Below, piece after piece: positions 51,878-61,672 of a stretch of DNA of 64,000 nt. Location: positions 1,240,001-1,304,000 of the forward strand of contig JAHGAU010000008.1 in assembly GCA_019925105.1 (NCBI GenBank), in the 5' to 3' direction. Each line of letters starts with the position of its first letter. Position 1 is the stretch's first letter. Under the pieces are notes generated by a model that saw only the letters and a program-made list of their open reading frames with translations, made no database searches and had not been told where the DNA came from. This stretch comes from Niebla homalea (Eukaryota; Ascomycota; Lecanoromycetes; Lecanorales; Ramalinaceae). Both the position numbers and the translations under genes were made by a program.

Positions 51878-52785
51878 GGGTCGGACTGATAGCGGACATC
51901 TGAAGCGGGTGGTCGATTCTTCTGTCGGTCAGCAGGGACGAGAGGCCGGGTTTGCTGTTGGGTTGGAGTCGTCTTAGACGGGAGGCCGCGGATGGTTTAT
52001 TTCACAATATAGCCGCTGAATTAAACTTCTTGACGCACGGAAACGGAGCGCCACAGCGCTAACTGACGTATAACTTCCCGCTCGCTGGCTGCATAGGGCT
52101 CTCATTTGATCGCTGGCTTAGTCTTTTCTGAAGTAGCGTATGGACAACACGCAGCCCCTCTTTGGGAGCCGACAGTGGTACGATGTTGATCACACGTTGC
52201 GATGGATCGGTGATCAAAGCGCCCAGTTCCGTACTCATGGATATCTGTATCATGTGGAATCGAGTCCGCACTTTGCAGGCCACCGGTTGTAGGTGGCCCT
52301 CTGAAAGCGGGAACGAGGGCAAAATGTCTATGCACGCATTTAGACTCCGCCTGCACCGAAAATAGCAGCGAGCCAGAAACAGATTGTTCCTCGCTATTTT
52401 GGGACTTAGCTTAAAAGGCTTTTGAACACGAATCGACATCACCTATCTTCGTCCTCCCTGTTAGGTGATTGCCGACACGTACGTAAATACCGAACACGAT
52501 GATAAGCTTCGGACGATATTGCAATTTAGAGCGGCGCAGGCAAACACTTGCGAACCGGGAAAGGTTCCGTCGGAGAAAGAATAGCCTCCTCCGCAAAGCG
52601 AATGAGCTATTATAAGTCTGCGATGCGAAGGTCTATCTTTACATTGAGCACAAACAGAAACGCTTCCTTTATTCTTCCGACGACGGCCCCAACTTCCCAC
52701 CACCTGCAAATAAGGATACCGTCGGTAGACGCCACCTTCCCCCACTAGTCGCTGCTGATGTCCACAGGAGCACCCTCGCCCCAGC
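51878..52785. other. Interval without a supported gene
   Basis: About 900 bp with only short, compositionally ordinary frames on both strands; the longest minus-strand frame (52059-52442) has no recognisable domain, coding bias or splice structure. Likely intergenic or an unreadably decayed gene. Confidence 0.5.
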
Positions 52786-53037
52786 ATGACTCGCACGGGC
52801 CCCACCGACTACAACCCAAGCAGCTCTATTACCATGAGCTCCTTACCGCTTCCGATCAGCGACGAGGATGACGGGAGTCCAACAGAGTCATCGAAGCGGC
52901 AGTCAGAATCCGAAAACGAGCTCCCAGATATCCACACCGAGACCGCGCCTTTGCTCCGGTCATCTCGCCAGTCCACTAAGTTGACTATTGAACGCCTTCA
53001 CCGCACAGACCCTTCGCACCAGAAGGGATCCCGATAA
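52786..53037 (+). CDS. Small acidic hypothetical protein (83 aa)
   Basis: The frame starts at ATG 52786 and is rich in Ser, Glu and Asp (LPLPISDEDDGSPTESSKR), with a basic end. Predicted to be disordered. Nothing identifies a family. It stands in line with the neighbouring + strand genes. Short, so only weakly supported. Confidence 0.3.
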   Translation: MTRTGPTDYNPSSSITMSSLPLPISDEDDGSPTESSKRQSESENELPDIHTETAPLLRSSRQSTKLTIERLHRTDPSHQKGSR

Positions 53038-53287
53038 CGACTATGACTCAGGAGGCATGATTAGAATCAGCGATCGTGGTGATGGAATCTTGGCGCGAGC
53101 CCAGCATGTAATTTAATTAAGTAGATACAAATTACATCTTGTACCGTACGCAGATGCCAGTACCTCTAAGCGAGCCAATCGCATAGCATTCCCCTGTCAG
53201 GCCTCAGTTTACAGTCCCTCCGCCAAATTCACACCACATCATAAGCATAGCTTTTCGCCATGCCTCAATCTCTGTACATCGGAAGAT

Positions 53288-54019
53288 ATGGCCTTCCCCA
53301 CAGTAAGCGTCCGCTGTGATGTTCGACCTTGGACTAACCAAAACCAGGGCGAGCGAGGTCGCAACATGCAGGTCCCGACCTTGTACAATCCCTCTTGGGG
53401 CCCCACCAGTTCCCCTACAGTCCTCATAGATCTTCAAGCAATGCAAGCGGCACAGACCGAGACCAACCAGCTCAGGAGCGAGAAAAAGCTGGTCGAGGCT
53501 TGCCTTGGCAGAGCGGAGGAGGAGCTGCACGTCGCGCGACGGGAACATCGTGACGACCAGAATGAAATTGATCGCCTCCGCCGGACCGTCTCCGAAAAGG
53601 AGGAGCGGGTTGCGGGTATAGCGGAGGGCATCAGCCAGCTCGCGCGATACGTCAGCCGCAAGGAAGAAGGAGAAGCTAGCGAGACCGGGGATTTGATGGT
53701 GCAACTCCAGCAGTGCCAAGATGACAGGCTCGAGCAGAAACATGTACAGGCGAGATTACAGGAGTCGGTCGATCGCCTGTTGATGGGAAACAAGCGGCTG
53801 GAATTGCAGATCGCAGAGGATCGGAAGAGCCATCAGGAGGAGCTCAGAAAGCGCGGTGTACAAATTCAAGAGCTTCTTGAGCTGAAGAAGAAGCACGAGG
53901 CTCAACTAGAGAATTCTCGATCGCAACTTCAGAATGCACGAAGACAGCCCTTTTCCCCACGTGGTTTCCCGCCCGTCGGCAACCCTCCCCTGGGAAAATA
54001 CAATCGAGGAAGCCATTGA
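53288..54019 (+). CDS. Coiled-coil protein, unknown function
   Basis: The frame runs from ATG 53288 to TGA 54019, 243 aa unspliced. From about residue 50 to 220 it is a nearly continuous heptad-like coiled coil (LRSEKKLVEACLGRAEEEL, LELQIAEDRKSHQEEL), with a Pro/Gly-rich tail. Positions 53303-53347 look like a good intron: GTAAGC donor, ACTAAC branch site, CCAG acceptor, 45 nt. Since 45 is a multiple of three and no stop lies inside, both the retained form (243 aa) and the spliced form (228 aa) stay in frame. No catalytic domain. It ends 25 bp from the convergent gene at 54045. Probably a scaffold or structural protein; no family recognised. Confidence 0.55.
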   Translation: MAFPTVSVRCDVRPWTNQNQGERGRNMQVPTLYNPSWGPTSSPTVLIDLQAMQAAQTETNQLRSEKKLVEACLGRAEEELHVARREHRDDQNEIDRLRRTVSEKEERVAGIAEGISQLARYVSRKEEGEASETGDLMVQLQQCQDDRLEQKHVQARLQESVDRLLMGNKRLELQIAEDRKSHQEELRKRGVQIQELLELKKKHEAQLENSRSQLQNARRQPFSPRGFPPVGNPPLGKYNRGSH

Positions 54020-54044
54020 TGATATTGGAAGGGTGTTTGATTGT

Positions 54045-54891
54045 CTACGCTACATAGTGGTAAAAGGCAGTAGACAGCAATGCAATAGCCACAGAGACCA
54101 TTGACGCCTTCCACGCTGCTGAAGAGCTCGTGAACATGGCTATCCGCGAGTGTATCAGTTGAGGCGTCGACCAGCCCGTTCCCGACGCCCCCGAAAACCC
54201 TGTTCCCGACGCCCTCACGAATCCTGTCCCCGATGCTCCTGTTCCAGACGCTCGAGGAAATCCTATAACGGATGCGGGGAACGTCCTGCTGATGGCTGTT
54301 CCCGCCGTGCCTAGTACTGCCGAGGTAGAAGAATTCCACGGGATGTCCTCGTGTATTTTCAGCAGAATTGGTACGCCATGCTCTTGCTGCTCCACGGGAA
54401 GGTTCATAATATCTGCAGGTATGTCGATGACCCCGAGATAGGATGGCGTTGGAGTGGGTGAGGTTGTCTGGAGCGCCTCTGATGAGGTCGATGGCGCCGT
54501 TCGGGCTTGAGTCACAGAGCTCACCGGTTCCCCTGCCGTCACCGGCGAGAGTAACGGGTCGAGGGCGCTGGCGGTACCGCTCATCGACGGAAGCTGCGGC
54601 ATCGATCTGGGGACGGCGTTAAATGAGGTCCGAACGCCGGGTAATAACTCACATCGAGCTGGGTACTGCCGTGCTCTGAGAAGCAGGCAGTTGGCCGGCA
54701 TCATCGCTCTCGCTGGCCACATCAACCCCGGCTTCACCTGCCGATGTAGGACGGGCTGCGAGGGTCGTCATTGGTGTCATCTGTGTCGTAATCCAGGCGT
54801 CATTGACAATCAGTGACTTTCCCTCCTGCGTGGTATAACGAAAGGTCAAGGGCGTTGACTTTTCGATTGTATTGCTCATGCTCATGCTCAT
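54045..54891 (-). CDS. Ser/Thr-rich protein with C-terminal membrane anchor (266 aa)
   Basis: Exon 1 is 54891-54653 (MSMSMSNTIEKSTPLTF), a 46-nt intron 54652-54607 (GTGAGT...CCCCAG), exon 2 54606-54045. The splice joins SS to ISMPQLPSMSGTASAL in frame. The middle is rich in Ser, Thr, Ala and Pro. A short imperfect repeat of RASGTGF/GASGTG units at about 54160-54260 precedes a hydrophobic end (MVSVAIALLSTAFYHYVA) with very few residues after it. That end suggests a tail anchor or a GPI-type signal. No known domain. It is convergent with the coiled-coil gene and in tandem with the larger disrupted gene to the right. Confidence 0.55.
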
Positions 54892-55204
54892 ACTGTTGTG
54901 TGATCTTCTTGCGCATTTACTGGTCTTCTCTCATAACCCAGATGTGGGAATAATTGTTCCTGCTGCTGGAATATACTATCTTTAGTCCACCCCTGAATCG
55001 CGTGGGCCCCATCTTTCTCGTGCGATCCAAAAATATCTTTCGGTTCGTGCAGAGATCAAGGGACCATCCGAACTTTTTTTAGGTACGTGGTTGATTATTG
55101 ATGATGAACGGCATGGGGCTTGGTAATAACTGAATGAATCTATGGCATGATATATGGTAAAGACTGTGACTATGCTTTAATGCGTCTATCCGCTGACCTC
55201 ATTC
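54892..55204. other. Short intergenic gap
   Basis: About 310 bp between two minus-strand genes; it should hold the promoter of the tail-anchored gene. No distinct element is seen. Confidence 0.4.
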
Positions 55205-56862
55205 TTATTGGCGCGTAAGCCAAGGCATTAACTCGATGTCTTCATCCGTCAGCTGATTGCCTGTGTCCGGATGACGATTGTTCTGGAGGAAGTCAAGTAT
55301 TTCTGTATGATTTATCTTTATCGACTCTTCCACCTCGAGATCCTTTTGCTTCAGTATAGCAAGACTGAAGCGTTTTGTAACTCTGAGAGCTACAGACGGA
55401 GAAATGTACATTTTATGTGAGCCTTCGTCTTCGATGAAGTAGAATGTGATGGGCTCATGGAGCCAGTCTTCGGGCTGTGATTGCGGTGTCTTGGACCTTG
55501 TTTGCCTGGGCAGTGATTGCCTGGGCTCCCCGCGCTCGACCTTCACCCGCGCCTTGAAGGCCGCATCGGGGAAGTCATAGTCCTTTGGCAATTGCGTCAT
55601 CTGGTATGATCCAGATTCGAACCACATTTTGGCCATACCTTTCCCGAACGTGGCCCCTGGGTAGATCTCCAAATACGGATGGGCGTTGGTGCCCCGATTG
55701 ACGATAACTCGGTACCCATATGGGCCTGCCCTCCGAACGTGAACAACCTTCCCAAAAGGTGTGCGCCCATCTGACATGTCTCGAATGCGGACACGAACTT
55801 GGCTCTTCACACCTCCTTTGAACTTGTCGTCAGGAACAGCAACATCTGCTACTGCAGAAGATCCCACTGGAGCAGGCTTTCTTTCTGCAGGGTCAGGGAC
55901 AGGAACATCCGCTACTGCAGAAGATTCCACTGGAGCAGGCTTTGTTTCTGCAGGGTCAAGGATATTCCATGTCTGAGGGTATGCATACCGCGTATTAAGG
56001 TCACCTATCCATCTGTGGACGTCCGTCAATCGTCCGTGTGCTTCCATGTTGGTCGGATCTGTCTTCAATTTTCCATAACACTGTCGAGCATCTCTGAAGT
56101 ACTCTCGAAAGTTGTCGATTCGGATGGTGTAATCAGAAAGGTCTTTCTTCTTATATCCGTCTTCTGCATTGATGGTCCTGATAACTGTATTCAATCTTTT
56201 CAGCTCTCCTATTGCTGTTTCATTATCAGGATTGTCGTAGCAAAGCGTCTTCAGCTGTGGTGATGCCTTCTCGTATACTGCCATGCGCCTCTCGTCCGGT
56301 GCTGGGGGGTCTTTTCATAGTTTATGCGATCTTCAGCCTCACCCTCCTCTCCCTCCGAAGACTCTTCTCCTTCTGTCTCTCCATCTTCCTTTGCAATTTC
56401 GTCAACCCTACGCGACGTATCCGGTATTTCGCCGGCATTGTCGGCAAATTCGGCTGTTAAAGATGGGGGTTCCCCTTTGGGGTATGTCGATAGGTCTGGG
56501 TAAGTGATCTTGGACTGGCTCGACGACGAGCCGGCCATACTCTTGGCGGTATCAGCAGCCCCGGCAGCCACACCCTGTGCTGGTGTTTCCAGCGATTGGG
56601 ATCCATGGATCACACCTTGGGTCGTACTTGCGAGAACCGGCTCTGGCTCCGGCGTGGGTACTGGCACTACGGTCGTGCTTGCGGCTTGCGTCTGTTGACG
56701 TCCTTGATCTGCCTGTAAGCGAGCCGTATCTGGCTCCGGTGTAGGTGTGGGGGTATCTAGCTGTCGCGGTTCCTGCGTTTTCCGTTTCTGTGGAACGACT
56801 TTCTATGAGACATCTTTCGCTTTCGCCCTGCTTGACTTGTTGACAATCTTTGCTTGAGTCAT
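55205..56862 (-). pseudogene. Large unknown protein, disrupted by one stop and one frameshift
   Basis: From ATG 56862 (MTQAKIVNKSSRAKAK) the frame hits TAG at 56805-56803 and continues (KVVPQKRKTQEPRQLD, then TPTPTPEPD). It passes an acidic stretch (EDGETEGEESSEGEEGEAED), and near 56304-56315 a one-base shift in adjoining G and T runs moves it to the frame that gives DPPAPDERRMAVYEKASP and runs unbroken to 55205. Joined conceptually it is about 550 residues: basic start, Pro-rich linker, acidic region, helical region, and a C-terminal part containing VRVRIRDMSDGRTPFG and ITFYFIEDEG. A 63-bp tandem duplication encodes two copies of KPAPV(E/G)SSAVADV. No family is recognised. A 32-nt GTGAGG...AAAAG 'intron' would also restore the frame but is implausibly short. 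Confidence 0.55.
55831..55956. repeat. 63-bp tandem duplication (2 units) inside the unknown gene
   Basis: Units start at 55831 and 55894 and share most bases, including ctactgcagaagat and ggagcaggcttt. The length keeps the reading frame and doubles a 21-residue Pro/Ala/Val segment, indicating a recent slippage event. Confidence 0.85.
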
Positions 56863-57313
56863 TAGGCCAGACGGCTCACCCAGTTTACCGCGAGAGCGCG
56901 TTCTGTAAAGGTTGGGCGCCGACTCTTCTGCCCCCAGTAAAGGGAGGACGTTTGGTACGTCAGTGGTTATACTGTATTCGAGAGACTAACAATACTGCCA
57001 ATTCTTATGACGATCGTAGAGGGAAATGTATATGGATGTTTCCTACAAGACCAGTAAAGGTAGTGAACAAGCATCCACGAATTGCAAAGTTTTATAGAGC
57101 GAGGCACTAATTGGAGCAGTAGAGAATGGTGGTTAATGGAAGGCGAAAAAGGGTATACAGCAGAAAAGCGTGTTCGACAGGAACCGTTCATTCTTAACGA
57201 CGTTGTAGATAACCGCCTACACCCCTCAAAAACCCCTCTGTCACAAGATACCTCCGCAGCCTATACAGCTCACTAAGAGCGTGGCTTTCGCAGCTAGCTT
57301 GTCCGAGCGGGGC
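56863..57313. other. Interval without a supported gene
   Basis: This lies upstream of the unknown minus-strand gene and downstream of the ankyrin gene. Small frames on both strands show nothing recognisable. Confidence 0.5.
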
Positions 57314-58525
57314 CTAAACCTCGAAGCTCCCAATGACATCGCCGATGACGAGGTCGCACTCACTATCTCCAGTGAAATAGTCAACGTCCATAACAAAGGA
57401 CCCCCGATAGTTACGCTGTACAAAGCCGAGTTGCGAGAATAGGTAGACACACCCGGCCTCAGTTTCGGCTGCGAAGACTCTATCCATGATTCTCCAAGCC
57501 ATGCAGGGAAGCTGCGGATAGCCGTTACTGTACAGCATCCTGAGAATCGCCCTGGTTTGGCAGATCTCTTGATACGTAGCTGACCGCTGGCAGCCCGGCG
57601 ATCCCAGGAAGGTCAACTCGAGTGCAGTTAAACTCGGAGAAGTATAATACGCGGCGTCAACCTGAGCCCCCTTAAAGAGCAATAAGCGCATAATATCTGA
57701 GTGACGGAGCACGCAGGCCCGCATTAATGGAGTCTTATCCTCAAATCTCCCCTCGGTGTTGGCTCCTCGCTCCAGGAACATCGCGAGGACGTTAGGAAGG
57801 TCTTGTCGTACCGCGCAGTGGAGCGCAGATTTACCATTTGTGTCAACCAGGGTAGGATCCGCGCCATATTCCAGGAGAAGCCCTATCTTGGTTAGGGTGT
57901 TCTGTACATCATTGTGTTCTCGGTCGATCTCGCGTAAGGCGCCATGAAGAGCCGTTTCTCGACGATGAGATTCTTGAGAATTGGTATCTGCTCCTCTGTT
58001 CAGGAGCAGATTCAAGAATTGTGTCCCTCGACTCCAAGAGGCGGAAATCGCCAGAGGCGTGCTCCAGATTGTAGTGCACAGGCAATGCGTGTAATAGTGG
58101 CTGAACATCGGAGTATGGCCCCTCGAGAAGTTGGCGTGTCGCTTTCGTGGAAAGTTTCCCTCGTGATCAACGCCTTTTTCCAGCAAAAAGAGTGCAATAT
58201 CGTCATGGTTGCTTTGGATGGCATAACACAACGTCTCGACCTCGAGGGAGCGATACTGTCGATCACTACCGCAGCCCACCAATTCTGCAGGTCGAGAAAG
58301 CAGCGGAGCAGCAGGGGAATTGTACGCTGATCGGACGGTTGCGAGGTCGCTTAACCGAGCTGCGTATGCAAGTCTCAAGCTGAGCTTACCGAACTCCCAA
58401 TTAGCAATAGCTTCGACTATTCTGTCGTCAATGTGATTGCGCCATTTCCCTGGCGAGATCAGCATCCTTATAGTGTCGGTATAGCTGGGACTCACGGCAG
58501 ACTGCGCGCAATATGCCCAGAGCAT
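57314..58525 (-). CDS. Ankyrin-repeat protein, intact frame (about 403 aa)
   Basis: From ATG 58525 (MLWAYCAQSAV) to 57314 the frame is uninterrupted. Ankyrin units are clear: TPLAISASWSRGTQFLNLLL with NRGADTN, ALHGALREI with LLLEYGADP, SALHCAVRQDLPNVLAMFLE with RGANTEG, and TPLMRACVLRHSDIMRLLL with FKGAQVD. The N-terminus (DTIRMLISPGKWRNHIDDRI) resembles the leading region of fungal F-box/ankyrin proteins, but the F-box itself is missing. A separate frame upstream starts at ATG 58619 (MDDTTTLRDRLVCNWY) and closes at TAA just before 58525, so the true start may have been lost by frameshift. Likely a protein-binding adaptor. Unlike the ankyrin gene at 37 kb it has no nonsense codons. Confidence 0.75.
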   Translation of the reverse strand: MLWAYCAQSAVSPSYTDTIRMLISPGKWRNHIDDRIVEAIANWEFGKLSLRLAYAARLSDLATVRSAYNSPAAPLLSRPAELVGCGSDRQYRSLEVETLCYAIQSNHDDIALFLLEKGVDHEGNFPRKRHANFSRGHTPMFSHYYTHCLCTTIWSTPLAISASWSRGTQFLNLLLNRGADTNSQESHRRETALHGALREIDREHNDVQNTLTKIGLLLEYGADPTLVDTNGKSALHCAVRQDLPNVLAMFLERGANTEGRFEDKTPLMRACVLRHSDIMRLLLFKGAQVDAAYYTSPSLTALELTFLGSPGCQRSATYQEICQTRAILRMLYSNGYPQLPCMAWRIMDRVFAAETEAGCVYLFSQLGFVQRNYRGSFVMDVDYFTGDSECDLVIGDVIGSFEV

Positions 58526-59253
58526 GGCTATTATGCTGCAACGACGCACTGGTAGAAAGTGGGCTCTCTGGTATACCAATTACAGACCAGTCGGTCACGA
58601 AGGGTTGTAGTATCATCCATTATATCTCGTTGCACAATCCATCCATAACTGACAGCAGGACTGACAAGCATCAAGTCAGCAGTAATAAGGGCCATTTCGA
58701 TGGCGAGGGTTAAGTTCTTGTAAGATGGTGCTCAGATCCACCTCCTCGTGTCCCAAAAAATGACAAATCAAATACCCAAATCATGTTAAAGTGTTCCATA
58801 CGGGAAGCGTGGTATTGATTGAAGTTGCAAGCAATAATGCGAGACGTTAACTCGGTTGCCATGGTGCTTATCACATCCGGAATTCTGGATCCAGGATCAG
58901 CCGAATCCAGTTACCACCGTCCGAGATAGTGTCGTTGCTGATCATTGGCTCGCTAAAAATCCAACCTCCCCTGCACAGTAGGATGGCAGGGACCCAGCAT
59001 CCGGGGTGTTAGACTGAAACCTATATGTAACCCTATGTCAATCCCATGTACGAACTGTCCGAGCGCTGGTATCCCTACTCCATTCTGGTCTTTAGTGGTA
59101 TATATGAATAAATTATTCATCGAATAAGTATCGATACAGTAGTATGGCTTGGTTTGGTTCAGGCGAAAGGCGGAAGATCTAGTAGGTGCCTTTAGATCAT
59201 AATAATAGAGCTGGAATTATCTTGCATCCATCTTATCTCTAGCAACTTTAATC
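58526..59253. other. Interval, mostly empty
   Basis: It contains the orphan 28-codon frame starting near 58619 on the minus strand, probably the old ankyrin N-terminus, and otherwise the upstream region of the reductase remnant. No other signal is seen. Confidence 0.45.
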
Positions 59254-60478
59254 ATGGAATATACCAGGTAAATTGGGTTGTACGTTTCCTTCTGTGATAC
59301 ATATATTGATCATATAGGCTGGGAACATCGGGCCTTAAAGTCTCCAAGGTCATTCTCGGTACAATGTCTTTCGGAAGCTCGAAGTAGCAGAAGTGGGTAC
59401 TAGACGAGGAGCCAGCGATTGATATGCTGTTGCATGTATACTCAATGGGGCTTAATACATGGGATACAGTAACAATCCTGAAATCCTTGAATAGCAGGCT
59501 AGATCATTAACTATATAGGCGGACGTTTATTCCAACGGAATATCAGAGAACGTTATCCGCAAAGCGTTGCGGAAAGGACGAATCCCCCGGGAAAATGTTG
59601 TGTTAATGACCAAGTACTATTTCGGCGTCGACAATATAGGTTAGCAACGTTTTATACCAGAGATGAGCGTAAACGATAGGATGGCGGTCAATTAGGTGGG
59701 CTTGTCCCGTAAGTACTTGATCTCCGCCGTTTCAGCGAGCTGCCAACGGCTGGGTAATGTATACATTAATGTCCTATAAATCCATCGCTTAGACGACATA
59801 CCGATACATGAAATTGTGGACACTCTATACTATCTGATTAACATCGGTTATGTCCATTATGTTGGCGCAAGTACTGTGAGTGAATGATGGAGCTGGTGAT
59901 CACGGCTGACGGTGCAGATGCATACGCATGAATTCCAAGAGCTCCAGCACACCTTCTAAGCAAGGCATCAGACAGGGTTCGTCTCGATGCAGGGTCTTTA
60001 CAACCTGTTATATCGCGAGGAGGAACGAGAGATGAAGCCTTACTGCGCAAAAGCTGGAATTGGCTTCATTGGGGTATGTGCATGATGTATGCATGCTAGG
60101 TGCAAACTCCACGGAAGACTGATGCTCGAATAGTGGTCCCCGCTCGCCCGAGGTATGCTCACCCGATCCGCCTGTGATCCGCAAGCAACGATCCGATCCG
60201 AAAGTGATCATTATCTGCCAATATTCGTGGATGCTAAAAGCGACGCCAGCAAGGTCATTAGGGAGCGTTTAAAGGTGATGGCGAGTTCTAAAGGGTCATT
60301 AATGTCGACTGTTGCTCTTGCTTGGTGTTTATATCGAAGGACCATCCCAGTGGTTGGATATATGAGCAAACGACACCTGGAGGAAGTATGTCAAGCTCTC
60401 AGTGTTGACCTCAGCGAGGCCGATTGTGCCTACCTAGAAGCTCCCTATGAGCCCTTACCAGTAGCTGGTTTCGAATAA
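59254..60478 (+). pseudogene. Aldo-keto reductase, disrupted
   Basis: An NADPH-dependent aldo-keto reductase of the yeast AAD/YakC-like type. Exon 1 is 59254-59267 (MEYT plus two bases), intron 59268-59317 (GTAAAT...ATAG), exon 2 59318-59468 (LGTSGLKVSKVILGTMSFG, stop TAG 59385-59387, QKWVLDEEPAIDML, GLNTWDT), intron 59469-59518 (GTAACA...ATAG), then ADVYSNGISENVIRKALRKG and VVLMTKYYFGVD. DTADVYSNG carries the expected active-site Asp and Tyr, and TKYYFG the region of the catalytic Lys. From about 59640 the frame is repeatedly lost, with readable pieces ([34 protein letters not shown]). The C-terminal part from 60240 is clean (STVALAWCLYRR, PVVGYMSKRHLEEV, YEPLPVAGFE). The TAG replaces what is normally Trp. 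It cannot make a working enzyme. Confidence 0.82.
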
Positions 60479-60650
60479 ATGTCTATAGCCGCTAAAAAAC
60501 TAGCCATACTTACGCCTGTACGTAAAATAACCACTATATCAGAGCTACGTACGGCATAATGGACTCGCTTACAGGCTAAGTCCTATTACGACGAATAAGG
60601 CTAGCTTCTTTCTGGGGATCTCGATGGACATACATGAGCGCGTAGAAAGG

Positions 60651-60682
60651 TTTAGCGAGATTTAGCGAGATTTAGCGAGATT
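60651..60682. repeat. 10-bp tandem repeat TTTAGCGAGA (3 units)
   Basis: Three perfect head-to-tail units occupy 60651-60680. Degenerate GATTTAGCG and TTAAGCGAGAT words follow to about 60705. Likely simple slippage. Confidence 0.85.
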
Positions 60683-60927
60683 TGATTTAGCGTTAAGCGA
60701 GATAAGCATACCTATTATAGACGGCTGTCCGCAGACCAGAACCGTCACATAACAGAAGTCTACGCTAAGCAATATTTGCGAGGATATGAATCCTTAGAGC
60801 CATTTCGTCCGCAGACAGATGTCGGTCAATCTCGATCGTCTGTGCAATAACGATGTCTTGCGACCGCCCTTAGTCTGCGGTCAGTAGGAAGTCTTTCGAC
60901 ATGACTTACAAAAAGGACCCTCTCCCA

Positions 60928-60948
60928 TCTCCCACAATAAGTGGGAGA
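60928..60948. repeat. Perfect 8-bp inverted repeat (hairpin) before a start codon
   Basis: TCTCCCAC, a 5-nt loop AATAA, then GTGGGAGA. It ends 13 bases before the ATG at 60962, so if transcribed it would form a hairpin in the leader. It could also be a binding palindrome. Confidence 0.6.
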
Positions 60949-60961
60949 TTAACCTTTGAAC

Positions 60962-61672
60962 ATGCTTAACAGAATGGCCTTATCAAAGCTTCCTGCCCGT
61001 GCGGACAATAAAGTCATTTTCCCATTTCTGGACCTTCCTAGTGAATTACGTGAAAGGGTCTATGGTTATTGGTTCACGCCCCTTATACTCCACCGGCAAC
61101 GCCGAGGCGGTCAAGGCGAGCTCGCCGTTCTACGTCTCCGCTTATGCTATAGGCAGGTTTATATCGAGATTAATAGAGCCTTCTTCGCCTTAACTATATT
61201 CGCATATACTGTCTGCGGCGTTTATCGATTCTCTGTTTCACCCGCTTTTGCGGCGAATATATGGCACGTTCGGCTTAACATCAATCCTAATACCCACAAC
61301 GACTTCGGTCTTAACAAAGTCATTGGCAGAGCCGCCAAGGTGCTCCTTAATCGGTGTCCGTTATTACTCTCTCTCGAGCTATTCTGCGCAGGTATTATTT
61401 TTCATCACCTAAATTTCATCCCAAAGACTGCCATTTAGATCATCAGTAATCTTGCAGATTCTCGGCTGGACCGGCTTCAATTCAGCGTCCGCCATTGTCG
61501 GCCGTTACCAGTTCCAATACTCTTCGGCATCTGTAATATGGATGCCTCCTGGGACCCAAACTATTATAACCATCCTCGGGCAACTTTCACCTTGGACTAC
61601 GTAAAGATGCGGAGGAGACAAAGGTTACGGAGGAAAAGCGGCGAGGATAGGGACGAAAAATCTTGTTATTAA
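60962..61672 (+). pseudogene. F-box/2EXR-like small protein, one nonsense codon
   Basis: From ATG 60962 the protein contains FLDLPSELRERVYGYWF at about residues 22-38, the fungal 'F-L-x-LP-x-ELR-x-x-V/I-Y' motif found at the start of F-box-like and 2EXR-type proteins. After TAG at 61436-61438 the frame stays open for 77 more codons (SNLADSRLDRLQFSV, SWDPNYYNHPRATF) to TAA 61670-61672, so the TAG looks like a nonsense mutation in a gene of about 236 codons. Such proteins are abundant, fast-evolving and mostly uncharacterised in ascomycetes; a role in ubiquitin ligase targeting would be by family only. Confidence 0.6.

Larger units (their letters stand above)
60479..60961. other. Interval with short repeats and hairpin
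   Basis: No gene. It contains the 10-bp repeat at 60651 and the hairpin at 60928, plus CCGCAGAC words in both orientations (near 60729, 60810 and 60874) that could form a loose inverted repeat. Confidence 0.5.

Noticed and set aside
52059..52442. 127-codon minus-strand frame
   Set aside because: No family match, Arg/Ser/Cys-rich, and other frames of similar length overlap; not distinguishable from chance.
53204..53743. 179-codon minus-strand frame
   Set aside because: It is the opposite strand of the coiled-coil gene; the plus-strand heptad pattern and splice signals are much better.
55799..56263. 154-codon plus-strand frame
   Set aside because: It is antisense to the unknown protein; its repeats come from the 63-bp duplication of that gene.
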